Positions 1-12,200 of a stretch of DNA of 64,000 bases are shown piece after piece. A program made the position numbers and the translations under genes. Location of the stretch: contig JABBOT010000017.1 of the NCBI GenBank assembly GCA_016165875.1, positions 1,938,186 through 2,002,185 on the forward strand. Direction: 5' to 3'. A model generated the notes under the pieces. The model was not told the origin of the DNA and did not search any database. It was given only the letters and a program-made list of their open reading frames with translations. Origin of the DNA: Acanthopleura granulata (lineage: Eukaryota; Mollusca; Polyplacophora; Chitonida; Chitonidae). Every line of letters starts with the position of its first letter. Position 1 is the stretch's first letter.

Positions 1-33
1 TATAAAATGATTCTTTCTTTTGATTTTTTTCAG

Positions 34-244
34 CATCCTCTAATTCCCCTAGGAGAGCTAGATCTGCAGATCCTAGTTTAAGAACTCCAGGAAAGACACC
101 CAAAACGCCGTATAGTGCCTCAGAGATCACACCCAAAACACCAGGAAAAGCAAGGCTCCTCAAGATCTCAAAAACACCACCCAGAAGGTCCCCTAATAAA
201 AAGCTGTCTCGCACTCCATCTGTTGGACAGATAGCTGAGGACAG
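34..244 (+). CDS. CDC20: CDC20 exon: N-terminal TP-rich tail
   Basis: Follows a pyrimidine-rich acceptor ending at base 33 and ends at GACAG|GTATGT. It enters with two bases of a split codon and leaves with AG of an Arg codon. The ~70 residues are basic and rich in TP/SP ([26 protein letters not shown]), the CDK-phosphorylated tail that restrains CDC20 before anaphase. At least one further 5' exon with the start codon must lie left of the window. Confidence 0.85.
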
Positions 245-3200
245 GTATGTCTGATTGGAAAGTGGCCCTAGAATTAGCACTGAGTTAGCCAATCGCATTG
301 AAATCAGATCCTGAATGGATTCATTCAATTAGCCAATCAGTGGGCTGCTTCTCGATCCAAGTCAGCAAGTCTTAACATGGCTGTTGATGGCTGTCACAGA
401 CTGCTTGCTTCCAGTCTCATCATAAACATTGGTGCGAGACCAGCTGATGTTACAAATCTTGATGATCGTCAGCGTAGAGGCGAAGTTACAAGGGTGCTTT
501 TGCTGGGGTTTAGCATTGAAAAGAACAACACAATTCCCATGCTGACCGAGCAATTATAATACGAGAGTGCCAGGTGGCTAAACTTTACGTATTCTCGAAG
601 GGCTCCCAGAATTCCTAGATGAAGACGATAAACAATGGCCCAGTGGCATAGCGCAGCCAAAACTAAGGATCTGGTTTTGATATTCAGGGTTGGCAAACTG
701 TTGAATTCACAAACAGAAGAAAGAAAGAAGGAAAAGTACATCAGTCCGTGTCAGTGAAAAGACTGCTGAACACACTGCTTGAAATTACTGGTACTCTTTA
801 ATTATTTATGTATCCCATTACACAGAGTGTACCAGAGGAACATATGCTGTAGTTATTTAACCTTTTGCAAATGTTTGCAAGGTGTTTATAATATAACCTA
901 ATTCTGAGGGCATTATTCTGTGTAGACTGATAAAATTATATTTGTTGTAAAGCCCTGAAACTAACCAACCCGGTCAGTGTAGTTTTGCTGAAAGGTGCAC
1001 TGATAGTTTCCCACATGGATGATGCAGAAAGTTTCTCCATCTGTCCCTCAGTCTCACATTACTACATGATATAAGACTTGGTACCAATACGTGACTCCCT
1101 TGTATGTTTTGGCAAAAGATTTCCAGCGCTTGCAACAGTGTCATGAATATCTTGAGCTCCTTGCATCAAGAAATTTGTGCTGGTATTTGAAACAGTGGAG
1201 GTCAGGATTGTCAGGGCACGTTGTAAACATATTTGCGAGCCTGTCTATTACTGCAGCATTATCCTTTTCCAGAAGCCATTTTAGCTCACATTATGCTGCA
1301 CTCATAACATTTTCCTCCACTGAACTATATGCATTCAGATACTTCAATTCCTTGGTGGTCAACTTTGTAGAATTCAAATATTCCACTGCATTTAAGGATA
1401 TTAGAATCCCTTGGAGGTGAAATTTGACCATATTTTTGTATTTCACATTCTTATTCTCCATTCACCTATCTTTCCTCTCAGTAAAAGGTGAAACGCAAAT
1501 TTGAATTGTAAATACCTGAAATTTGACAAGATATTGTGAACCAAGGCATGTGTGTTTTCTTGGTTCCCCATGATTAGGAGGATTAGTTCACTGAAGGAGG
1601 ATTACCTGCTGTGAATAGACCCACCTGTGGTAAAAGCGTATTGCTTTCTGCTGCATGGCTGCTTGTGCAGACTACCCTCGCCGGTCTATTAACTAAACCA
1701 ACAGCCTTAATCAGCCCACAGGGGTGCCATTGGGAGAGAGGTTTATAAACACATTCTAGCAGGGTTTGCCCAGAAATATCAAGATAAAACACCAATTTAC
1801 ACCAATTATGGAACATGATAAGAGTTAAAATTTAACATAAGTAGGTGCATGTGGTAAGATTTTAACTGGAGGTGGGACAATTTGTGATTGAAATTAATTG
1901 GCAAACTAATTAATGAAGAATTTTATCATGCTTAATTCTCCTGCAGACTTTTTGTTATTTTTCTCCTTTCCTATTTTTGAGAGGGTTGTGCAGTGAAGTA
2001 CTATTATTTCTCACTTATTTTTCAACTTCATGCTATGAAACTTGGCACACATGTAGCTAAATATCTAAGCTAAAAAAGTTCCACAGACTTTTGATACCTT
2101 TTCTGGTTTTCAAAATATTAGTGAAAGAACATCCAAGTTTCAAAATTTTTAAAAATTTGTGTGTCTTAACTTTAAATGATGACTGGGAACAATCGAAGAT
2201 GAACATAAAAATGCGTGGGACATTTTTTTTAGTTTAAATAGAAAATTATCCTCTTGAGGAAGAAAATTTAGAAAATTAGCAAAAAATAGCAATTTGAAAA
2301 ACAGCCCTAATTTTTTTCAAACTTTCAAACAATACTGAAGCTAGGTAAATTTTGAAATTTTTTTTGGAAATCAGCAATTCTTTGGCTTTCAGAATATATA
2401 TACATATATATGTACATAATGCAGAATGTGAAATTTTGCCCACATAGGTTCTAGTATCCAGTGAAAGACCACAGAAAATTTATGGTGTGTGAGAGACCAT
2501 TAAAAACTGTATCTGAAAATATCTAAAAATCTAAAAACTTCAGTGTATGTATTTTCATGTAAAGTTTTTAATGGCTTTTTCACTCACCATAACTAAATAT
2601 TTGAGTGTGTTTGCTTTTACTTTAATTTGTTGAAAAGATGGTAAAGATAATTCTACACAGGGATTTCAGTGACCTTCGCTTTGAACACTTTCCTTACTTC
2701 TACGCGAGGTTTACTTGATTTTTTTTTCCCATCCCCTCCAACTTGCATGTCCAATCACCCAGACAACTTTTTTTGTTTTGTTTTTTTGCAGTGACCCCTT
2801 TGGATGAAATGCTTTCTGGAATTTTGCTTTTGTAGTGAGCTGTCATAACACCTCTTAGAATCACGTATTCAAGCTGTATATCTTCAACAGAAGAGTTAAT
2901 CAAAGTGTAATATTTAAGTGTAGCATCTCCAGAAGTTTTGAAGATACTTTTCTGAGGAAATGATCTGAAAGCCTAAGTAGGAAAATTAGTCTAGGTGGAT
3001 TTTCAGGCCTCTAGCACTCTTATATTTAAAATGACAGCCATCCAATAATATTTTCTCCCTCCTGTGCCCCACCTATTTCAGATTCATCCCCAATCGCTCC
3101 AGCACAGACATGGAGCTGGGCCACTATGCTATGATTCACCAGAGTAATCAGACCCCTTACATGACCAGCAAGGAATACCAGAGGGAGCTGTCTGAGGCTC

Positions 3201-6200
3201 TGGGCAAAAGCTGTGACCCTCTGGACTGCAAAATCCTCTCCTTCAAGCAGAAAGTGCAAGCACCTCAAGGTAGGAACTGATTTGTTAAATTTAGGAGACC
3301 ACACCGCAAAATATTCAGTTTAATCAGCTTAAACTGAACCTTTTGTATTTTCTTCTAGTAGGCAACTTATGCACTTCAAGAAATTGTCACCCTCGGTCTC
3401 TTGTGATTTTTTTGTTTCAAACAAAAATTAATTTTCCAAAATGTTCCATTTTGACCTGAACTACGAAGTTAATGTACGAACGATACATGATGAGTATATG
3501 TGGATGTGAAAGGCCGCTCGGCAAACTTTTGCAAAATAGGCGCTCACATTTTATTCCATTGTCAGCAAAAGCAGTTTTGCTGAACATATGTAAGCAGTGT
3601 TTGTGTCATCCCAGTGATGTTTTGCAACAGTATTGACATCATTTGCATGTTCTCACAGTTCACAAAACAGGCCGCCCTAAAGTTGAATATTCAAGAGTTT
3701 TTGCAAATCGTGAAAAAGTTCACAAGAACCTGATTTTCTGACCCAATTTGTCTCTTACTCATATTTTAGCCTACAGCATGCAAAGCTGCTTTTCAAATTC
3801 AAGGCACACAAATGTCACAATATAGAAATTGTCCAGTATTGTCTCCTTAAGACACAGTGAGAAGCAATTTCTTCAGCGTTGCATAAGGCAAGAAGGGGGA
3901 TGAGACATCTCAGTGAAGCAGCGAGATTGTATTTGATGCAAAATTTTTTCCTTGGGTTTGTACTTGTGAGTTCCATATTTTCCCTAAACGAGAGATCTGT
4001 AGACCTTTCCGAACTGTCAATCAAGTACCTGTCCACGACTGGACTGATATAATTCACAACAAGTAAATCGGGTTAGATTCAGTCAAAGACATGCACCAGC
4101 TACCAGCGTCCTGTCTAAAAGGATACATGTATGCCACTGTGCATTGTGTGAACTTCAACTCAACAACAACGCTGTAGTTTTTTTTTTTTCATACAAATAG
4201 TCCATTAGTGCGAAAACCTCACGTAGCATGTGCTGGGTGTCTGCAGGTGAGATGACGTGATCACCATGTGATTATAGTGACACAACTGGATTGACTCGCT
4301 TTTGTCGAGCAGACCATAATGTTGCCATACTCAGATGGTTAGGTGATTGGCATTACATGTTGAATGGATGGTTGGGCTCAGATAAGGACAGTGACAGATC
4401 TGTGAGAGCAGTCTCTGTTTGAGTGCCATAGGTCGGGGGGGAGCAGCATGGCTTGAGTCTGTTACTCCAACTGCGTCAGCTAAATTAGGCTGTCTTTTCG
4501 CAGTCTTGGCCATGCAAATCACGGCTGCATGGTTCGCTAGCTAGTACACTGTTTTGGATGTTAGTTTAGGAAGTACAATATTGAGATGATATCCTACCGA
4601 GAAAATTTAGGTTTCAGTGCCAAAAGCAATATGTTATGACCTCTTATGTTTGTCCCTAAAATGCACCTGTTTGGTCATGGGACCATGTCTGTGTTGGTGT
4701 GTGAGACGGAACTCATTGTTTCACATTATCTGAGTAAGTTGTAAGACACAGCTTTTGTTTTTCAGTTGGACAAAAGTTTATAACTCTTAAATCATTAGTG
4801 CCAAAGGGACTTCATTCATATCAAAGAAACAAATCCAAATCGTTCCTGTTCACCCTGGGGAGAATGACCAGTGTGGAACATCATTCACAACGACACAGTA
4901 TTTTGTGAGCAACGTTATTCCCAATGGCACATCATTCAAGAAATCAACATCCCTAATAGCACAGTAGACACAAAAGCTCACCATACACAAAGGCACCTTA
5001 TTCCCAATGACACATCATCATGTCCGCACCTGGCACCTGGTTTCCATGGACAGAATTTCCCAGGATGACACATTTTTCACAATGCCTTACCATTCATAAG
5101 GGCACATTTTTCCCAGTGCCTCATCATTTATAAGGGCACATTTTTCCAAATGACTCCTATTCATAAGGGCACATTTTTCCAAATGACTCGTATTCATAAG
5201 GACACATTTTCCCCAATGTCTCATCATTCATAACGCTGTACATGAGAAAGTCTGCAAGCAACCTGCAGATGATCGTGGGTTTTCTTTGGCTCTGCCCGGT
5301 TTCCTTTCACCATAATGCTGGCTGCCGTCATATAAGTGAAATGTTCTTGAGTAAGACATAAAACACCAATCAAATAAATAAATCATTCAAACCTGAACAT
5401 TTTCCCCAATGCCTCATCATTCATAAGGGAATATTTTACCCAATGCTTAATCATCCATGGTCACACATTTTTCACTACTCATCATTCACGATGGCGACTC
5501 ATACGTACGATTCACACGGTTTCTGTCTGGTTTCCTTCCAGCATAATGTGGCCCCCATCGTATAAGTAAAATATTCTTGAGTGTGACATTGAACACTAAC
5601 CAAATAAATCATCTTTCATGAGGACACATTTTTCGCAGTGCCTCATCATTCATTCGGGTACATTTTTCACAATGACGACTCATTCATTATGGCATATTTT
5701 TCCCCAGTGCTTCATCATTCACGATGGGGGGACATTTTTCACGGTGCCATGTGATTCCTGTATCATGTCCTCACCACTCACTGTTTCAGGCTACGGGGGA
5801 AGCCTGCGCGTGTTGTACAGCACCAGCAAAAGTTCTGCCCCAAAGGCCGCCAGTGGTCGCTTTGTCCCCAAACAGCCAGAGAGGATCCTGGATGCCCCGG
5901 ACTTCATGGATGATTATTGTAAGTGAAAGTCAGCCCAGCTAAAAGAATTTCAGACCTTAGTTATTTGTCAGGGTAATGATTACTGGTAAGTATATTGAGT
6001 AAATCTTGACTGCAGCCTTGAGTCAGGAGGTTTATGGTCAACCCAGTTCCTCCCACTATATTATCTTGGTCATGTAAGGAGGGGTTTTACTTGGCATTTC
6101 CTGGTTGTAGTAACCGCAATGAGAAATATCAGAAAACTGAGTTTTAGACAAATTTTGTATTGAGCTTTCATGAAATAATTTGAGTTTTTGCTGCATTGGG

Positions 6201-9200
6201 AAAGAAAAAATATGGAGTTTTCTGATTTGTTCAGATTGCGTTTCTAAAAACAAATTGGCTAGAAAAGCCTCTGGTAAGGGAAATATTTTTGAGCACAGAG
6301 ATGAGTGTGTTACGTACATATACTGTAAATCTCCAACCTTTTTCAAAGGAATTTATGCATACAATGATTATCAAAATGATGCAAAGTGTGATTTGTTTGT
6401 GTGAATCAAGATGTAAGCTTCATAAAACTGTGACAATTATTTGTCTACACCCCATAGTTCTATCATAATGTTTCAGAATGTTGGTCTCAGAGTTGATTGA
6501 AAGGGTTGAAGAATTCGGGTAACTTGAGAATTTTTTTCATTTCATTGTAAATTTTAGTGCAAGTGTATAGCAGTGTTTGTTCAAGTTTATTCCATGGCTT
6601 AAGCTGACCATAATCAATGGCCGCACGGAGTGGGACAATGGTACCCTGTTATTATGAGATTACATTTCCATGACTTGACTTTTGTATAATTGAAAGTTAC
6701 AGGGTTATAGTCTGCTAGTCTAGTACAGTGAAAGAAGTTCATTCTTGGGAGAAGGCCAAGTGTCTCATTGCTTGACTGGCCAGTGACTACATGACTGCTC
6801 TTTGGGTCATATATTTTTGCCTTTCAAACTTCAACTTGATTTATTGGTTGTCTAGTGACCAGCTGGCTGTGCCCTCTTGATGATGTGTATTTGTCTGCTT
6901 TCAGATATGATCTGTACTTATTGGTCATTCAGTGACCAGCTGGCTGCGTACCTCTTTTGGTGATGTGTATTTGCCTACTTTCGGATTTGAACCTTACTTA
7001 CTGGTCGTCCAGTGGTCACCTGGCTCTGCCCTCTTTTGCTAACGCGTATTTGTCTGCTTTCAGATTTGAACCTTATTTATTGGTCGTCCAATGACCAGCT
7101 GACTGTACCCTCGTTTGGAGATGTGTATTTGTCTACTTTCCAGATTGAAAATAATAATAACATTTTCTTTATTTTCTGAAGGTAATTCAGCTCGGTCAAT
7201 ATATTATTGATGTTCCCTGAGGCTCCCCACAAACACACATTTTGAAACGTTTGAACCTGGTTTATTGGATGTCCACTGACCACCACCTGCTGTACCCGCT
7301 TTTGGTGACGTTTGTTTGTCTGCTTTCAGATATGAACTATACTTATTGGTCATTCAATGACCACCTGGCTGTCCCCTCTTTTGGTGACATGTATTTGTCT
7401 ACTTTCAGATTTGAACATGGTTTATTGGTCATGGTTTATTGACTACCTGGGTATACCCTCATTTCGTCATGTGTATTTGTCTGCCCTCGGATTTGAACCT
7501 GATTTAGTGGTCGTCCAATGGTCACCTAGCTGTACCCTCTTTTTGTGACATGTATTTTTATGCTTTTCACATTTGGTGCCCTCTTTAGGTGATGTGTATT
7601 TGTCTACTTCGAGATCTGAACCTGATTGACTATTCGTGCTTTAAGCTATTTTATTGACATGCTTTTGGATCTGAACTTGATTGACCATCCATGCAATAAA
7701 CACCTGGCTGTACCCTCTTTTGGTGACCTGTATTTGTCTACTTTCAGATTTGAACCTGATTGACTGTTCATGCAATGACCACCTGGCTGTGGCCCTGCAG
7801 GATGACGTGTTCCTGTGGAACATGGGGGACAGCACCACGGTCAAGCTGATGGAGACTGGTGTCGTTGAACGAACCGTGTCCTCAGTGGCCTGGATCAAAG
7901 AGGGCAACATCCTGGCTGTGGGTAACAGTGACGGGATTGTGGAGGTAAAGTCTCAGCAGGGATCACAGCTTTCTCCCTGGTCATTGAAATCTATGAAAGT
8001 TTTATTTTATTATAAAAATATGAAATATATAGTAATATATAGACAGGCCTTAAAATAAGCAGCGAACACTTGTACAGGTTACATAATGGTCGCCATCTTG
8101 CAAAATGTCGAACAATCATCCAATCGCCATGAAAAAGGGCAAACAAACTTGTAAAATTTGTTTAGGAGACAGCATCTACAAATCTCGCACCTACTTTTTT
8201 TTTTCTTAAAACCTGAAATAACTAAATTTTGGAGCATAGTGCTCCCGTATCGACAAGGGTAGAATTGGATATTATTAGGACATCCAAACAGAGAAGAGTT
8301 CCCCGTGCTACCAGGAGAACATTCGCATTTTACTTGTCAAGATGGCAAACATCAGAAGTGAAAAATGACCCACAATGTATAGCTGACAAATATTGCAAGC
8401 AGTGTCAACACAAAGCGGAACAGTCACTTTGAAAACGTTCTTATCATGGGATTTTCACAGTGACTTTACTTATGACTTAAATGACGAGAACAAACTCATG
8501 AATCTTCAGTGCAAAGAATTCAGGGAAATAAATGACATCATGATAAACCTCTACTTTCTGTTCAGGAGCAGTGGGTAATGTTGGAGGATTTTGGTTGCCT
8601 GAGCAAAAGCTGGGTGTCATCATGATAAACCTCTACTTTCTGTTCAGAAGCAGTGGGAAATGTTGGAGGATTTTGGTTGCCTTAGCAAAAGCTTGGTGTC
8701 ATCATGATAAACCTCTACTTTCTGTTCAGGAGCAGTGGGTAATGTTGGAGGATTTTGGTTGCCTGAGCAAAAGCTGGGTGTCATCATGATAAACCTCTAC
8801 TTTCTGTTCAGAAGCAGTGGGAAATGTTGGAGGATTTTGGTTGCCTTAGCAAAAGCTTGGTGTCATCATGATAAACCTCTACTTTCTGTTCAGAAGCAGT
8901 GGGAAATGTTGGAGGATTTTGGTTGCCTTAGCAAAAGCTGGGTGTCATCATGATAAACCTCTACTTTCTGTTCAGAAGCAGTGGGAAATGTTGGAGGATT
9001 TTGGTTGCCTTAGCAAAAGCTTGGTGTCATCATGATAAACCTCTACTTTCTGTTCAGAAGCAGTGGGAAATGTTGGAGGATTTTGGTTGCCTTAGCAAAA
9101 GCTTGGTGTCATCATGATAAACCTCTACTTTCTGTTCAGAAGCAGTGGGAAATGTTGGAGGATTTTGGTTGCCTGAGCAAAAGCTTGGTGTCATCATGAT

Positions 9201-12200
9201 AAACCTCTACTTTCTGTTCAGGAGCAGTGGGAGGTGTTGGAGGATTTTGGTTGCCTTAGCAAAAGCTTGGTGTCATCATGATAAACCTCTACTTTCTGTT
9301 CAGAAGCAGTGGGAAATGTTGGAGGATTTTGGTTGCCTTAGCAAAAGCTTGGTGTCATCATGATAAACCTCTACTTTCTGTTCAGAAGCAGTGGGAAATG
9401 TTGGAGGATTTTGGTTGCCTTAGCAAAAGCTTGGTGTCATCATGATAAACCTCTACTTTCTGTTCAGAAGCAGTGGGAAATGTTGGAGGATTTTGGTTGC
9501 CTTAGCAAAAGCTTGGTGTCATCATGATAAACCTCTACTTTCTGTTCAGAAGCAGTGGGAAATGTTGGAGGATTTTGGTTGCCTTAGCAAAAGCTTGGTG
9601 TCATCATGATAAACCTCTACTTTCTGTTCAGGAGCAGTGGGAGGTGTTGGAGGATTTTGGTTGCCTTAGCAAAAGCTTGGTGTCATCATGATAAACCTCT
9701 ACTTTCTGTTCAGAAGCAGTGGGAAATGTTGGAGGATTTTGGTTGCCTTAGCAAAAGCTTGGTGTCATCATGATAAACCTCTACTTTCTGTTCAGAAGCA
9801 GTGGGAAATGTTGGAGGATTTTGGTTGCCTTAGCAAAAGCTTGGTGTCATCATGATAAACCTCTACTTTCTGTTCAGGAGCAGTGGGAGGTGTTGGAGGA
9901 TTTTGGTTGCCTTAGCAAAAGCTTGGTGTCATCATGATAAACCTCTACTTTCTGTTCAGGAGCAGTGGGAGGTGTTGGAGGATTTTGGTTGCCTTAGCCA
10001 AAAAGCTTGGTGTCAATGTTCAGAGATTTCCCAAAGCTGCAGGCGCATACATTCAAGTACACAAGTACAGAGCACTGAAAGTTCTCGTCATGAACAACCC
10101 TCCTACTGTGGCTGTTTGCAGAAAATATGGTGCAGGCAAAACCAAAAGCCTGGGATGCACAGCACAAAGCAAAGCTGCAGGGTTATTTGAATCAGTGGCT
10201 TGCGTACTATTATCTTGCAAGCTTCGAACTTTATCGAAATTTTCTGCGATAAACAGCTCGCTTGTCGTTGATTTGTCAAGAGAGCAACCAGCTGGTTACA
10301 AACGTGGTAGAACAGCTAAATGCGACAGGTGAAAAGCTGAAAGCAATTACAGAAACTGAGAGTGAGGCAGATCTTCCCTTCTCAGATGTTGTTGAGAATG
10401 ACAGTGTCTCAATATCTGCCTTGCCCACAAATATACCTGCCTAACAGAAATATAAGGAAATGAATCAGATGACAGAAAAACAGGAAGCTCAGGCCCCAAA
10501 ATGTTTTGGCATTGTAACTGAAAGCTATACACGGGAAAAATAGCCAAGGGAAAGCAGTCTGTGAAAAGAAGCCAAGAACTGTTGACACCCTCGGGCTCGG
10601 CCCACTTTCCTCCCTCCATAATGCTGGCCGCAGTCATATGAGTGAAATATTCTTGAGTATGGCGTAAAACGCCAATCAAATAAATAATAATGATCTTTCT
10701 GAATGGAAAACACTGAAACACATCGTTCAGGTCAAATACGGGCATTTCACTAAGCCAGTGTCAGTGTGGCAGCAGATTTACAGACACTACCCTAGAGAAC
10801 TGCCACATGTTCTTATTGAGTTGATCCTGATCATGCCTTACTCCAGTGCCACCATAGAGAGGGCGTTCAGCCTGCTCAATTGCCTCCTCACAAATTCCAG
10901 ACTCTGTTCAAGTAATTCAGTCCTGGATGACCTCATCGTCCTCAGACTGAACATCTTTGTGTCGATCTCCTGTGACCCCACCAATGAGGCTAAGCTGGTG
11001 GACAAGGCCTGTAGCCTGTACTTGAGCAGCAAAGAAAGGAGCTCCTCTGTTCCACAGAAACGTTCCTCGCCGACCAGCTTAGACTTGGATTCCCTGGCCT
11101 CAGGAAGTGACACGTACCGCCTTATGCCTGCTGAGCCTCTGTTGTCGAAATCATTGACAAGTCTAACAGCTGATGAAGACTTTGTGCTTTTGATGCAGGC
11201 CTCTGACACAAACCAGGAAAATGCTGTGGCTGCGCAGGACTTCAGCAGCTCTGATGAATCAGAATTTATGTCATAGTTCTGCCCCCAAAGTGTTTTCTTA
11301 GTGTAAAGGTAAACTTGCGGTTTGTCAAGTTGTATTTGTGTGTGAAAAACAGTCAGGAGACAATGCAAAAAACTTCTGTTGGTTCACATTTCCTGTGTGT
11401 GTCATTTCTTTCATGTTTCTAGTTATATTTGTGTGCAAAACAATTCACTTTTCAGCCCAAAGACATAGTGAATTTTCAAAACCTGTATTGTTAATGGAGC
11501 TTTCAAAACTCAGCAGAGCTGCGCAACAAAATGTAATTGTATCTTTTATTACATATTTTTTTTCTCTGGGCTTGTGTTGGACTTCATACATAGAAATGTA
11601 CTTCCTTAAAATAGCATCGGTACGTTAATGTATATGAACAAGTGAACACTTTGTTTGTCTTGGGCCAAGAATACCTAACAGATTGTTAAAAAAAACAACA
11701 AAGAACATATTTTTACAAGAGTTTTATTCATTGAATTTTAAATAAACTAAGTGTAATATGTTGGTAAAATGAAAAAGAAACATGAAAAAATGCAAAATTT
11801 GTTTCAAATTTTTGGGGGTTTCACATATAAACGGTACGTAGGTAGAAGGTTGTTATAGAGATCAAATCAGTATGTAATCCACTTGTGTTAACACTAAATG
11901 TGAATTTAAATCTGATTATAAATTTAAAAACAACGTGAACTATATTAATACAGAATATAGTGTGAACAGGCCTTCAAAAGTCTGTGATTAGGCATTGGCC
12001 ATAAACTTTTGTTCTCTCATTTTGGCACATGGACAAACCCATTTTTGCAAATGCGTTACCATCAAAAAGTGGTAAACGAACCTTATTTTAAGGCCTCATA
12101 GAGGATATTGCACACTGAAGGTTGAATACCCTAGATATTGTTTGAATGATACATCTCCACCTTTCATGAGGTGAAAATGATACATTGATACATTTCCACC

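Larger units (their letters stand above)
4865..5760 (+). repeat. ~35-bp degenerate minisatellite
   Basis: Repeated phrases CATTCATAAGGGCACATTTT and CCCAATGCCTCATCATTC recur with variation from about 4865 to 5755, broken by two SINE fragments (5235-5385, 5515-5608). It lies in the CDC20 intron just before the exon at 5790. The reading frame at 5618-5926 is this array read through into the exon. Confidence 0.75.
8044..12097 (+). mobile_element. hAT-family DNA transposon remnant in a CDC20 intron
   Basis: Two signs agree. First, the segment is bounded by inverted ends: AGGCCTTAAAATAAG at 8045-8059 and its reverse complement at 12082-12096. Second, it contains a C-terminal hAT transposase dimerisation region at 10758-11276. 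The inside also holds an 82-bp satellite (8539-10013), degenerate coding sequence and a SINE at 10589-10688. An 8-bp target duplication is not convincing: both flanks contain ATAGA but out of register. The element is in the same orientation as CDC20. It is presumably inactive because the transposase frame is broken. Confidence 0.75.

Noticed and set aside
8571..9363. Series of 72-codon frames starting [12 protein letters not shown]
   Set aside because: 82-bp satellite units; the period is not a multiple of three and no continuous gene exists.
8036..12105. 8-bp target-site duplication of the hAT element
   Set aside because: Both flanks contain ATAGA, but out of register; not convincing enough to annotate.
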